Made by a program: the position numbers and the translations under genes. Source: Victivallales bacterium (GTDB lineage Bacteria > Verrucomicrobiota > Lentisphaeria > Oligosphaerales > Oligosphaeraceae). From it: DNA of 64,000 bases. The stretch is from the NCBI GenBank assembly GCA_017417585.1, contig JAFPYX010000025.1:62001-126000 (forward strand). Reading direction: 5' to 3'. Under the pieces are notes generated by a model. It searched no databases, was not told where the DNA came from, and saw only the letters and a list, made by a program, of their open reading frames with translations. Shown in pieces: positions 42,423 through 52,068 of the stretch. Numbering within the stretch: the first letter of the stretch is position 1; every line of letters begins with the position of its first letter.

Positions 42423-44102
42423 TTATTGTTGTTCCGGGACGTCGTAGATCCAGTCCACGAGCTTCCGGTTGAGCATCTTCTCGTAGAGGTCGATGTACGC
42501 CTGGGCGGTCTGTCGGTGGTTGAAGCGCAACTTGGACTGCTCCATGATGCGGGCGATCTCCGCGTTTCGGATTTCGGCGGGGAGCGCGTAGAAGCGCATC
42601 GCCTCGTCGATGCCCCACTGCAGCCCTGCGTCGTCGAAGATCTTGAAGACGAAGCCGTTGCCGGTGTGGTGCTCGAGGTCCAGGTGCTCCACGGTGTCGT
42701 GCAGTCCTCCGGTGTCATGCACGATGGGGAGGCTGCCGTAGATGGGGGCGATCATCTGGGGAAGTCCGCAGGGCTCGTAGAGCGAGGGCATCAGCACGAA
42801 GTCGGAGGCCGCGTAGCCCTGCTGCGAGAGCTTCTTGTCGAAGTCCAGCACCGCCACGAGGTTGTGGAAATGGTGCTGGTCTGCAATGGAGCGGAATACA
42901 TGCTGGTAGGGTCCGTCGGCCACGAAGGCGAACTGGATCTGGCGGTCCCAGTATTTGTGGATGGTGTTGTAGAGGATGTCTGAGAGCAGCTGCGGCCCCT
43001 TCTGCACGGGATCCAGGCGCGACGGCCAGAAGAAGAGCGGCGCGTCGGGGTTGACCTGGAGGCCGACCTTCTGCTGGAAGGCGAGCTTGTTGCGGCGGCG
43101 CGCCTCCGGGGCGTCCTGGATGCCGTAGTGGCATTCCAGTGCGGGGGCGGTCTCGGGGTTGTCCTCGGGGTCCGGAGCGTTCAGGACGCCGAAGGCGACT
43201 CCGGCGTAGTACTTGTTGGCAATTTCGCTGCGGACGTATTCTGGCACGAACGGATGGTGCCCCTCGACGATTTCCTTCAGGAAGGTCGGGGAGACGGTGT
43301 TGATGAAGTGGCTGGCGAAGATGCCGCTGGTCAGGAAGTCCACGCGGTTGGTGGAACGGCTCTCCTCGTAGGAGTAGGGCGGCCGTTCGAAGTAGAGGTT
43401 TCGCCAGAAGAACGCCGCGTCGATTCCGGCGTTCTCGATCTGCTCCATCGTGGTCTTCTGGGTATGGATGTTGTGGACCGTGAAGAGGCTGGGGATGTGC
43501 ATCCGGCGGGCGAAGGCGGGCACCAGGCCGGTCATCCAGTCGTTGCAGTGGATGAGGTCCGGCTGGATCTCGGGGATGGTGTGGTTGATCACCTCCCGCT
43601 GGAAGGCCAGCGAGATGTGGACCGAACGGTTGGGGTCTCCGGAATAGACCCGTTCGCGGTAGTTGAAGATGTAGTCCTTGGCGAAGTGGACGCGCTCCTG
43701 CGGCATCCGGGTGGTCAGCTGGGCGCGGCGGTGTTCGAAGTGGTCCAGCTTCTCCGGGTCGATGTGGTAGAGCCGCCGGTAGAAGGGCAGCGCCACATGG
43801 ACGTCCGCGCCCATGTCGTAGAGCGCGGCCACCAGCGACGCCGACACGTCCGCCAGGCCGCCGGCCTTCGATGCGTAGGAGACATGGTGCTGGTTCGAAA
43901 CATCATCGTACTGGTTGGTGCCGTAGACATTGTTGATGATACTCTGCGGCAGGTACGTAATCTCCGGAGTGACCACCAGGATCTTCGGCTGGTTGTCGCG
44001 AACCTCATGCTCCGTCCGCAAAATCTGTACGGAACTGCCGGTGTCCAGCAATTCCTCGTCGCTCTTCACAGGAACCAGATTTGGACTTTTTTTAACAGCC
44101 AT
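42423..44102 (-). CDS. glgA: Glycogen synthase (GT5)
   Basis: Adds glucose from ADP- or UDP-glucose to glycogen. The 559 residues have the donor loop KAGGLADVSASL (Lys79), HCNDWMTGLVPAF, TVHNIHTQ, WPSRLDPVQKGPQLL with the acceptor Arg-Lys pair, and SLYEPCGLPQMIAPIYGSLPIVHDTGGLHDTVE. An N-terminal extension of about 40 residues precedes the fold. The order CBM48 protein, glgA, glgB with 15-26 nt gaps indicates one transcript. Confidence 0.94.
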   Translation of the reverse strand: MAVKKSPNLVPVKSDEELLDTGSSVQILRTEHEVRDNQPKILVVTPEITYLPQSIINNVYGTNQYDDVSNQHHVSYASKAGGLADVSASLVAALYDMGADVHVALPFYRRLYHIDPEKLDHFEHRRAQLTTRMPQERVHFAKDYIFNYRERVYSGDPNRSVHISLAFQREVINHTIPEIQPDLIHCNDWMTGLVPAFARRMHIPSLFTVHNIHTQKTTMEQIENAGIDAAFFWRNLYFERPPYSYEESRSTNRVDFLTSGIFASHFINTVSPTFLKEIVEGHHPFVPEYVRSEIANKYYAGVAFGVLNAPDPEDNPETAPALECHYGIQDAPEARRRNKLAFQQKVGLQVNPDAPLFFWPSRLDPVQKGPQLLSDILYNTIHKYWDRQIQFAFVADGPYQHVFRSIADQHHFHNLVAVLDFDKKLSQQGYAASDFVLMPSLYEPCGLPQMIAPIYGSLPIVHDTGGLHDTVEHLDLEHHTGNGFVFKIFDDAGLQWGIDEAMRFYALPAEIRNAEIARIMEQSKLRFNHRQTAQAYIDLYEKMLNRKLVDWIYDVPEQQ

Positions 44103-44117
44103 AGACGATAATGCCGA

Positions 44118-44534
44118 TTATTCGACAATCAGGACGTTGTTCCAGTCTCCCCGCTCATTGCAGGAACGGTTCTGGTTGGCGGGGTCGAGGATCCATTCCC
44201 CGTTGACAACGAACTTGTATTCATGGCGTCCGGGGAGGACCAGGCAGCGGACGGTGTAGTTTCCGTCGTTTGCCGCGTCCAGGAGCTGCTTGGTCTCGGG
44301 ATTCCATCCGTTGAAGTCACCGGCGAGGAAAACCCGCAGACCGGGTTCGCCCTGGTAGGTGAAACGCACGCGGTGTCCACGCGGCTTTCCAAGGTCGAAA
44401 CCATGATAGCGCTTCGCTTTCGGGCGATTCTTGCTGCCGGGCTTGCGACCGCGGGATTTCGGGGTGCCATCCAGCTGGGCACGGACTTCCGGGCTGAGCT
44501 TGTCGAGCGAAATGGGGGTTCTTTCTTTTGCCAT
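44118..44534 (-). CDS. Stand-alone glycogen-binding (CBM48/AMPK1-type) protein
   Basis: A 138-residue protein. The N-terminal half is basic and disordered-looking (RGRKPGSKNRPKAKRYHGFD), the C-terminal half (54-138) is a CBM48 fold: RVFLAGDFNGWNPETKQLL, YTVRCLVLPGRHEYKFVVNGEWILDPANQ. The two tryptophans and the Lys in EYKF that stack on glucan are kept. No catalytic domain is attached. The start lies 15 nt from glgA by operon order and it is likely an adaptor that brings a basic or nucleic-acid-like tail to glycogen; the tail's partner is unknown. Confidence 0.88.
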   Translation of the reverse strand: MAKERTPISLDKLSPEVRAQLDGTPKSRGRKPGSKNRPKAKRYHGFDLGKPRGHRVRFTYQGEPGLRVFLAGDFNGWNPETKQLLDAANDGNYTVRCLVLPGRHEYKFVVNGEWILDPANQNRSCNERGDWNNVLIVE

Positions 44535-44973
44535 AATGGGTTATAAAAGTCTATGGGGTTTGCAAGAAAAATGTCGATAACGAGGCGGCGAATTTGAAGG
44601 GAAAAATGGGAAAATGCCTTAACGGTCTTATGGGGAGAAGAATGTACTCAATAAAAGGAAAGAGCCTTTAATGTAACACCATTTTTCGGTTTTTAAAGCC
44701 CACATTGTCAAGTTTTAGGTCTTTTCTGCGTAAAAATATATTGTCATTATCTCTTTGGGAAAATAAAAATATTGTTTTATTTTTCAGTTCCATGAGAAAC
44801 CCCCGCGTCAAAGAGCGCTTTTGGGCGGTCTGCCAGTGCGGATGAGTTGGTGGCGAAGGAATAGAAGGGATATCGGGGATAAAAGGAATAGAGACCTCGG
44901 TGGCGAAGGGATAGGAGGGATATTGGGTCCGCGGGAGCACGCCTTACATGTCCCCGCGGCCTCGCGGACTTGG
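44535..44973. other. AT-rich intergenic region in the glycogen cluster
   Basis: About 440 bp between the debranching-enzyme stop and the CBM48 gene. The part at 44590-44800 is much richer in A+T than its surroundings and holds TTGACA (minus, 44706-44711) and TACATT-AAAGG (minus, about 44665-44676), so a promoter for the CBM48-glgA-glgB transcript is likely here. The part at 44830-44930 holds a duplicated GGTGGCGAAGGGATAGGAGG-like unit. No gene is seen. Confidence 0.5.
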
Positions 44974-47900
44974 TCAATTGGGTGGCTGGATCTGCAGGAG
45001 GATGCGGAGGGCCTCGGCGGTGCTCCATGCCTGGGCGCAGCATCCGCGCAGCTGATGGGGATAGTCGCCGTCAATGATTTCGGGTAGATGTCCGAGGCAC
45101 CCCTGTCGCATGAGGACAGCCGTGGAGCCCAGGAGGGCAGCGGCGGCCTGACGGGCGGAGTCCCCGTACACAACGACGAGTGCCTCGCAGTAGCTTGGCA
45201 GGAGATGGCTCCAGGCGGTGCCGTTGTGGTAGGCGGGCTTGCGCCGCGTGTCCTCATCGCCCTCGTAATGTCCCCAATAGGGGTTGGAGGGGTCGTTCAG
45301 CAACTGCCCATCCCGCATGACCGGCAGTTCATAATTGACGTGCTGGCATGCGAGGGAACGCATTGCGCCCGGCACGACCAGTTGCGCACAGGCATCCAGA
45401 ATGGCCTGCTGGAGCGGCAGTTCGGTGACGAGGCCCAGGGTGATGGCCAGCAGCTGGTTGGGGCGGCACGCATCGTCCGCCTTTGCGGTTCGTGCAGGTT
45501 GGCCTGGCGTCGCGTGGAGGCAGTCGCTGAAACCGACGTGTTCGGAGGAGGCGAACAACTTGTTGGCGGAGTTTTTCGCCAGTTTTGCCAGGTCCGCGTA
45601 TTCCTTTCCGGCGGCATGTTCGTCCAGGAACCGCAGGGCGAAGTGCCACAGCGCCTGAAGTTCAATCGGATAGCCCTCGCGCGGAGTGGCGGCGGGGTAA
45701 TTGGTGTCCATCCACGTGAAGTGGGCCGGGCTGAAGACCAACGCGCTCTCGGAATCCATCTTGATGCCGTTGGGAGTGCCGTTGCGGTAGTTGTCCACGA
45801 TGGACTTGAGGATGTCGATGAGCCTGCGGCCATTGCAGTCGGCGTCCAGAATCTCCTTGGCACGCTCCGGCGGTTCTGCCGCCAGATAGGCCTGGACGGC
45901 GGGGAAGAGCAGCAGCGGCGCGTCGGAGGTGTCGCGGTTGGAGACGTTGCTTCCGCTGATCATGTTTGGCAGCGTGCCGTTTTCCTCAAAGGAGGCGAAC
46001 TGGCGGATGATGGCGAAGGCGTCGTCCTTGCGTCCGGCGGCGATGAGCCCCCGCAGGCAAATCAGCGTGTCGCGTCCCCAGTCCAGGAACCAGGGATATC
46101 CGGCGATGACGGTCTTGAAGGGCTCCCTCCGCACCACGAATGCGTCCATCGCCATGCGCAGTGCCTGCTCCAGGTTGAGTTCCAGCGGCTTCTCCTCCTC
46201 CAATGACGGCGCAGGAATGCCGTGGAATTCTTCGGCGTCGGCGAGGACTTCGGCCGTGAACGTCACGGCTTCGCCGCGCTTCAGGGCGGCCTTGAAGAAG
46301 CCCGGGCTGAAGAGGTCGTTTTCCGCCCGGAGGCCGCGCTGCGCCTCCAGGGGGCGGGGCTGTGAGTAAGACCATTCCGGCTGGCCGACAAAGATTCCGC
46401 GCGAGGCGTGCATCTCCAGGGAGTTCCCGCTGGAGAGCTGGAAGGAGAAACCTTGTTTCTTGGTTTGTACGCGCCCCGGGAAGTCGTGTTCCGGGCCGTC
46501 CGAGGCGATGGTGACGCCGTGGTTGCAACGGTCGTCCACGTCAGGCCGTGCCAGAAGTGTGACCGGCTCGGAGGCGGCCAAGGCCAGGATTTCCTCTTGT
46601 TCGGGTGGCGGCACCTGGCGGACAAAGGTCAGGGAACATGCGTTCCGCGTCTCGTCCAAGTGGTAGATGACTTTCAAGTAGAGGTTGCCGCCCATGCCGG
46701 ACGGGACGGCGAAATGCCAGCAGAGCGTGTTTCGCGCGACGACGGCGAAGTCCTGCTGGCAATGGGGGCCGATTTCCTGCGAGAAGTCCCGGTAGACGAG
46801 CCAGACGCGGCAACGCGGAAGGACAACCGTGCGGTCGACGGGGAAGTCGGGCTGCTGGTTGGCGGCAAGCAGCGCCTGGTACTGGCTACGCACGACGCCC
46901 CATGCGGTGGAAATCAGCCCGTAGCCGCCCAGGTCGTTGGTGGCCAGGGCGCAATGGTGAACGGTCGCCTTGTCGCGGGACAGCGAAAGAAGCAGCTTCT
47001 CCCGATGCAGCGAGGGCAGGACAAGCAGATGGCCGGTCAGCCGCTGATGGGTTCCTTCCTTGCTGAAAATGTTGAGGCGGGTTTCCGCAATAAACGGCGT
47101 CGATGCCTTGGGCAAGGGCTGGAAGAGGGCGAAGAACCGGCCGTCAAAGCGCGGCACGGCATGGATCTGCTCAATGCAGCGGTCGTTGGCTACAAGCTGC
47201 GCGGTAAAGGGCGCGGTGTGGTTGATGAGCAAGTGGTGGCCGGGCAGCAGACACACCATGCGGTTCTGGTCGCGGGACGGGGACCATTCCACGACCGGCA
47301 GATAGTTTTGGAGGCCATTGAGCTGGCGCAGGTAGCTGGCAGGATTGCGGTAGAGGGCGTGCGCCTCGGCGTCCAGGTCGACGCCCTGGAGGTCTGCCAC
47401 GCCGCTTTTGTGGACCCTGAAGCGAAGCACGGTGGCTTTCAGATGCTGCCACTGCACGGCGGAGATCCGCTGGCGGGGCAGGCGAGGCGCGTTCGGCAGC
47501 GCGAGGCACAGCACCTCCGCGGGGTTGAGCGAAATGCGGAAAAGGCACTGGTCGTCCAGCTTGAGCGCCAGCCGTCGTCCGCTCAGCAGGTCGACGGCCT
47601 CGGAGCCGGGGTTGAATTCCTGGAAGTTCCATTCATAGGTGGCAGGGGAATTGGACTCGGGGTTGGCAATGGCCAGAAGCGTCCATTCGGGGTGGCGGCG
47701 CGGGATTCGCAACAGCCCGACGCCCGTTCCGGCGGAGCCGACCGGGACGCGGCATGCCGCGTCCGCCTTGAAGGCGGGATGGCTCTTGAGCAGCCTGGTG
47801 AGCTTGGCGATCCAGGCGGTGAGGTTTTCCCGTGCCCCCCAGTTGAGGGATGACGCCTGGTGGACGTCGATGCGCTCGGTGGCCAGCCACTCCACGCCGT

Positions 47901-49245
47901 TGGCGATGCCGAAACAGCCTGACGGCGCAAAGAGCGCGTTGAGAGCGACCCGCAGGCGCGCCCAGGCGGCGCCGCGTTTGGCCAGCCGGTCGTTGTCATG
48001 GGTTTCGGCGAAATTCACCAGCGTGCCGACCTCGCAGGAATATCGCGTTGCGAAGTCGAGATACCGCGAGATTTCGTCGGCGGAATAGTTCTGGAAGAGT
48101 TCGGAGTATGCCCAGTCCATGCCGGCCTCCTCCAGCAGCCGCGTGGTGGCGTCCTGTCCGCCTCCCAGCCCTTCCAGGAAGAAGATGGTCGCGGGATATT
48201 GCTGGCGGACCCGGGCGATGATGTATTCCCATACGGGCACGGGGATCATATAGCCTGCATCGCAGCGGAAGCCGTCTACGCCGTTGCGGCACCAGTGCAG
48301 GAATACCTCGGCGAGACGTTGCCACAGCGCCTTCTGGCGGAAGTCCAGCTTGCAGAGGTCGGCCCAGACGACTCCCCAGGCGCCGGGGCTCTGGAAGGAG
48401 CCGTCGTCATTGCGCATGAACCATTCCGGGTGGTGGCTTTGCATTTCGCTTGCCCAGCCGGTGTGGTCGATGGGGAGGTCCAGGAAGACCAACGCGCCCC
48501 GGCTGTGGATCTGGTCAATGACTTCCAGGAACTGCTCCAGGGGCGTGGTGACGCGGTCGAATTCGGCCATGGAGGCGTCGACGTCGAAGAAGTCCAGGGG
48601 TGCGAAGGGGCTTCCGTAGCGCCCCATGCGTGCGAAGGTGGTCGGGGCGGGGTGGACGGGGAGGAACTGGATGATGCGGAATCCCAGCTCGTTGATGATG
48701 AAGTCCAGATGGCTTGCGAATGCCCGGAAGGTCCCGGAGGGCGGCACCACCGTGTAGTTCGCCTCGTCCAGGCTGGCGGCGGCCTGCTGGAGGTTCTCGG
48801 ACCAGGCTCCGCCGGAGAGGTTCGGGCCGAATTGTCGCACGAAGGCGTTGTAGATGGTGTTGTCGGCGGCCGCGAGCGCAGTGACCACCTTCACGCGTGC
48901 GTTCTCGCCGCGGGGCCAGATGCTTTGCTGGCCGCCTGCCTCTGCAAAGAATGCCTTGAAGTCGAAGAGTCCGATTTCCGACAACGGCAGGATGATCTCG
49001 TAGGTCTTCTCGTCCACCTGGCGCATCGGCAGGTCGTGCCAGTCCCTTCCCAGCCGCGGAAGGCCTTTTTCATAGAAATCGACGATTTCCTGCCGGTGGA
49101 TGGCGGCGTTGCCCAGGTTGGTGCGCAGCCAGGCCTTGCCTTGAAGTGGCTGGCTGAGCCGCAGGGTGACGCGCAGACTGTCGCCGGTGTGGCGGACCAG
49201 CCGGCTGTGCGGCGCAGGCCGTTGTTCTAGAGAAATCATATTCAT
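44974..49245 (-). CDS. Bifunctional glycogen debranching enzyme (GH13 plus GH133)
   Basis: Removes glycogen branches. The 1423 residues join an N-terminal alpha-amylase-type domain (about 120-580) to a C-terminal amylo-alpha-1,6-glucosidase domain (about 990-1423). The GH13 half keeps the triad: Asp329 (GVDGFRCDAGY), Glu358 (FFLEGLGGG) and Asp417 (ETHDNDR). The GH133 half has GYPWFLDWGRDTLICLRGLI, GTLPNMISGSNVSNRDTSDAPLLLF, FTWMDTNY and AYHNGTAWSHLLPSYCEA. This is the layout of the animal/yeast AGL enzyme. Nearby glgA, glgB and a CBM48 protein support the role. The middle (600-980) has no family I can name. Confidence 0.92.
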   Translation of the reverse strand: MNMISLEQRPAPHSRLVRHTGDSLRVTLRLSQPLQGKAWLRTNLGNAAIHRQEIVDFYEKGLPRLGRDWHDLPMRQVDEKTYEIILPLSEIGLFDFKAFFAEAGGQQSIWPRGENARVKVVTALAAADNTIYNAFVRQFGPNLSGGAWSENLQQAAASLDEANYTVVPPSGTFRAFASHLDFIINELGFRIIQFLPVHPAPTTFARMGRYGSPFAPLDFFDVDASMAEFDRVTTPLEQFLEVIDQIHSRGALVFLDLPIDHTGWASEMQSHHPEWFMRNDDGSFQSPGAWGVVWADLCKLDFRQKALWQRLAEVFLHWCRNGVDGFRCDAGYMIPVPVWEYIIARVRQQYPATIFFLEGLGGGQDATTRLLEEAGMDWAYSELFQNYSADEISRYLDFATRYSCEVGTLVNFAETHDNDRLAKRGAAWARLRVALNALFAPSGCFGIANGVEWLATERIDVHQASSLNWGARENLTAWIAKLTRLLKSHPAFKADAACRVPVGSAGTGVGLLRIPRRHPEWTLLAIANPESNSPATYEWNFQEFNPGSEAVDLLSGRRLALKLDDQCLFRISLNPAEVLCLALPNAPRLPRQRISAVQWQHLKATVLRFRVHKSGVADLQGVDLDAEAHALYRNPASYLRQLNGLQNYLPVVEWSPSRDQNRMVCLLPGHHLLINHTAPFTAQLVANDRCIEQIHAVPRFDGRFFALFQPLPKASTPFIAETRLNIFSKEGTHQRLTGHLLVLPSLHREKLLLSLSRDKATVHHCALATNDLGGYGLISTAWGVVRSQYQALLAANQQPDFPVDRTVVLPRCRVWLVYRDFSQEIGPHCQQDFAVVARNTLCWHFAVPSGMGGNLYLKVIYHLDETRNACSLTFVRQVPPPEQEEILALAASEPVTLLARPDVDDRCNHGVTIASDGPEHDFPGRVQTKKQGFSFQLSSGNSLEMHASRGIFVGQPEWSYSQPRPLEAQRGLRAENDLFSPGFFKAALKRGEAVTFTAEVLADAEEFHGIPAPSLEEEKPLELNLEQALRMAMDAFVVRREPFKTVIAGYPWFLDWGRDTLICLRGLIAAGRKDDAFAIIRQFASFEENGTLPNMISGSNVSNRDTSDAPLLLFPAVQAYLAAEPPERAKEILDADCNGRRLIDILKSIVDNYRNGTPNGIKMDSESALVFSPAHFTWMDTNYPAATPREGYPIELQALWHFALRFLDEHAAGKEYADLAKLAKNSANKLFASSEHVGFSDCLHATPGQPARTAKADDACRPNQLLAITLGLVTELPLQQAILDACAQLVVPGAMRSLACQHVNYELPVMRDGQLLNDPSNPYWGHYEGDEDTRRKPAYHNGTAWSHLLPSYCEALVVVYGDSARQAAAALLGSTAVLMRQGCLGHLPEIIDGDYPHQLRGCCAQAWSTAEALRILLQIQPPN

Positions 49246-49346
49246 GGTGTTGACTACGCACTACGCCGGCCGCCGGTTCTGGCCGGCGGCATACAGTCTG
49301 GCCGACGAGTTTTCAGGCCCTGGCACGAGGCGGGAAAGTCCCCTGC
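49246..49346. repeat. Palindromic spacer upstream of the debranching enzyme
   Basis: GCCGCCGG and CCGGCGGC (about 49269-49291) form a hairpin 25 nt upstream of the start. GTGCCCGCGCC and CTCGTGCC units resembling the dispersed GC palindrome lie at about 49325-49365 and run into the end of the next gene. Confidence 0.55.
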
Positions 49347-50063
49347 CTACGGCGCGGGCACTGAAGGAGGCTTCGCGCCGGATTTGGGACTAGCCTGTTT
49401 CATGTTGAGAGTCAAGGTGATACTGCCACTGTCTGTCGTGATTTCGGAAACTGGTATTCCCGACCAGATTTTAGAGTAATTGCCCCAAATTTCCAGAAAG
49501 GGAGAATCCGTGCCGGTTTTCTGTCCGTCTGTCATCGGGATGATTCCAAGACCCACCTTGTAGGATTTTTCCTCTCCGCCATCAACTGAGATCTTTCCGT
49601 TTTCAACCGAAACCGTATGAGTGACAGTGACATTGACCGGCATGCCCCACAGCTTCATAGGGAAGATGGCTTTGCATTTGCCTTCCGGCAGAAAACGAAC
49701 GGTGCACGGAGTGCCGGTTTCCCCCATGGCTTTGTTAAACAAAGCAGTCACGTCTTTATCCTCCAAGGTCACTGGCTTGGCGGTTGGCAATTCCTGGAGT
49801 TTCGCTGTCGCTGCAGCGAGATCTTCGTCGGAGGTGGAAATCTTGCTACAGGAAGGGCACATCCAGTCAACAAGGAAAAAGACCACCAGGAACGCGATGA
49901 TGGCGCCGCCGATGATGTTCTGCTTGGTGTTGTCCTGTTTTTTCGGGCCGATGTTCGCGAAGTCGTCCGGCCGGATTTCGTCAAGGTTCAGGCGTTCTCC
50001 GCAGCCACGGCAGAAGATGGCTGTCAGCATATTGTCGGTTCCGCATTTGGGGCATCGCAGCAT
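49347..50063 (-). CDS. Zinc-ribbon single-pass membrane protein
   Basis: A 238-residue protein with an N-terminal double-zinc-ribbon (MLRCPKCGTDNMLTAIFCRGCG, four cysteines), a short linker, one membrane helix (about 52-70, IIGGAIIAFLVVFFLVDW) and an external domain with two cysteines in WMCPSC and many beta strands. Similar layouts are common in this group of bacteria but have no established function. The ATG at 50063 is picked for its AAGGAG ribosome-binding site; an open extension to 50147 is repeat sequence. The C-terminal Pro/Ala tail is encoded by repeat-like DNA. Confidence 0.82.
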   Translation of the reverse strand: MLRCPKCGTDNMLTAIFCRGCGERLNLDEIRPDDFANIGPKKQDNTKQNIIGGAIIAFLVVFFLVDWMCPSCSKISTSDEDLAAATAKLQELPTAKPVTLEDKDVTALFNKAMGETGTPCTVRFLPEGKCKAIFPMKLWGMPVNVTVTHTVSVENGKISVDGGEEKSYKVGLGIIPMTDGQKTGTDSPFLEIWGNYSKIWSGIPVSEITTDSGSITLTLNMKQASPKSGAKPPSVPAP

Positions 50064-50104
50064 GGTTGTTTCTCCTTGAAGGTAATGTGGATGTGGTTGA
50101 AAAA

Positions 50105-50190
50105 AGGGATGAACCCGCGCAAGATGCGCGGGCACGGGATGCATCACGCAGGCACGGAGCGCTAAATCCGCGCAAGATGCGCGGGCACGT
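50105..50190 (-). repeat. Intergenic copies of the GC palindrome
   Basis: Two copies of CCGCGCAAGATGCGCGG with GCACG after them (50114-50137 and 50167-50190) plus a partial copy (CACGCAGGCACGG) lie between the nadB stop and the zinc-ribbon gene. Unit and orientation relative to the genes match the array inside the PflX-like gene. Confidence 0.9.
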
Positions 50191-50191
50191 G

Positions 50192-51865
50192 CTATTCGAA
50201 TCGAAGTTCAGACTTAAGTGGCTGGCGGAGAATGGAATCTTTCCCGTGGCTGGCGGGATCGGCCGGCGGCAGATAGTCCAGGTTGTAATGTAATCCGCGG
50301 GACTCTTTTCGCGCGGCGGCGGAGTCGATGATCATCTCGGCCACGCTGGCCAGGTTGCGCAGTTCGACCAGGTCCGGCGTCAGCAGGAAATTCCAGTAGT
50401 ACTTCTCGATCTCCTTGCGGATCATCTTGATGCGCGCCTTGGCGCGTTCCAGGCGCTTGTTGGAGCGCACGATTCCGACATAGTCCCACATGAGGCGGCG
50501 GATCTCATCCCAGTTGTGCGAGATGACGATCTGCTCGTCGGAGTCCACCGCGTTTCCGCTGGACCAGTCGGGGATCATGTCGGGGGTGATCTCCGAGTGT
50601 GGGTCGGGCTGAGCGACCGCGTGCTGCACGGCGAAATTGGCGACCACGACGGCCTCCAGGAGCGAGTTGGAGGCCAGGCGGTTGGCCCCGTGCAGTCCAG
50701 TGCAGCCGCATTCCCCGATGGCATACAGGTTCTTGACGCTGGTCACGCCATTGACGTCCGTGCGGACGCCGCCGCAGCAGTAGTGCGCGGCCGGCACGAC
50801 GGGGATGAGGTCAGTCGCCATGTTGATGCCGAACTTGAGGCACTCCGAAAAGATGTTCGGGAAGCGCTTCCGAAGGAATTCCTCGGACTTGTGGCGGATG
50901 TCCAGCCAGGCGCATTCCTGCCCGGTGCGCTTGAGCTCGTTGTCGATGGCCCTGGCCACGATGTCGCGTGGGGCCAGCGAGGCCAGCCGGTGGTATTTCT
51001 CCATGAAGGGAACAAACTCGTTGCCCTTGCGGATCTTGAGGACGGCGCCCTCGCCGCGGACCGCCTCGGAAATCAGGAAGGACTTGGCATGCGGGTGGTA
51101 GAGGATGGTCGGATGGAACTGGTAGAACTCCATGTTGGATATCTCCGCGCTGGCGCGGTAGGCCATCGCCACGCCGTCGCCACAGGCCACGTCGGGGTTG
51201 CAGGTGCACAGGTAGACCTTTCCTGCGCCGCCGGTGGCCAGGAAGGTGAACTTGGCGATGATGGTGTGGATCTCGTGGGTGGCGGTGTCGATGACGTAGG
51301 CTCCGAGGCAGGCGTTGTCGCCCTGCCAGGCGATATGCCGGGTGGAGATGAGGTCCACCGCGAGATGATGCTCCCAGATGGTGATGTTGGGATTCTCGCG
51401 GCAGCGCGCCAGAAGCACGTTGGCGACTTCGCGCCCCGTGATGTCTCCCGCGTGGAGGATGCGCCGGGCGGAGTGTCCGCCCTCGCGCCCCAGATGATAT
51501 TCGTTGCCCTGGGCGGGGGGCACGTCGGGGGTGACCTCCTTCTGGAGGGTGAAATGGCATCCCAGGGCCTGGAGGTTCCGGATTCGTTCGGGGCCGGCCT
51601 TGACAATCGCCCTCACGACGTCCGGCTTGCACAGCCCGGCTCCCGCCACCAGCGTGTCCTGGACATGCGCCTCGAAGGAGTCATGGTCCTCCGACATGAC
51701 GCAGGCAATGCCGCCCTGCGCGTAATGCGTGTTGCAGTCCTCGGCGCGGGCCTTGGTGACCATCAGCACCTTGCCGTGCTTGGCGGCCTCCAGCGCGGCA
51801 GTCATTCCCGCCAGGCCGGAGCCGATGACCAGATAGTCGATGGTGATGCGTTTATGGGAAGTCAT
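50192..51865 (-). CDS. nadB: L-aspartate oxidase
   Basis: FAD enzyme that oxidises L-aspartate to iminoaspartate, first step of NAD synthesis. The 557 residues have the FAD loop VIGSGLAGMTAALEAAKHG (12-30), the HYAQGGIACVMSEDHDSFEAHVQDT region, the active EGAVLKIRKGNEFVPFMEKYH block and the GECGCTGLHGANRLASNSLLEAVV FAD site near 385. The helical C-terminal domain is present. nadA and nadC are not nearby. TTAAATTAAG on the minus strand (about 51928-51938) is a -10 candidate 60 nt upstream. Confidence 0.95.
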   Translation of the reverse strand: MTSHKRITIDYLVIGSGLAGMTAALEAAKHGKVLMVTKARAEDCNTHYAQGGIACVMSEDHDSFEAHVQDTLVAGAGLCKPDVVRAIVKAGPERIRNLQALGCHFTLQKEVTPDVPPAQGNEYHLGREGGHSARRILHAGDITGREVANVLLARCRENPNITIWEHHLAVDLISTRHIAWQGDNACLGAYVIDTATHEIHTIIAKFTFLATGGAGKVYLCTCNPDVACGDGVAMAYRASAEISNMEFYQFHPTILYHPHAKSFLISEAVRGEGAVLKIRKGNEFVPFMEKYHRLASLAPRDIVARAIDNELKRTGQECAWLDIRHKSEEFLRKRFPNIFSECLKFGINMATDLIPVVPAAHYCCGGVRTDVNGVTSVKNLYAIGECGCTGLHGANRLASNSLLEAVVVANFAVQHAVAQPDPHSEITPDMIPDWSSGNAVDSDEQIVISHNWDEIRRLMWDYVGIVRSNKRLERAKARIKMIRKEIEKYYWNFLLTPDLVELRNLASVAEMIIDSAAARKESRGLHYNLDYLPPADPASHGKDSILRQPLKSELRFE

Positions 51866-52068
51866 GGAAGAGTGAAGTGTTGCCCGCTGGGATGCGGATG
51901 AAAATGCGGCGGTGCGCCGCGCAATTGGCTTAATTTAACCTTTCCCGCTAATCCTGACCAATATGACAGCATATTTTCTAACGGCAAGTATATTAACCGC
52001 CAGTATCGGCCAGACATTGGCGGTTTGGGTTCACGTTGTCTGAAAACCTCATGCTGAAAGGAGTTCCC

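Noticed and set aside
46408..47853. 481-residue open frame antisense to the debranching enzyme
   Set aside because: No family resemblance; the sense frame has both catalytic domains.
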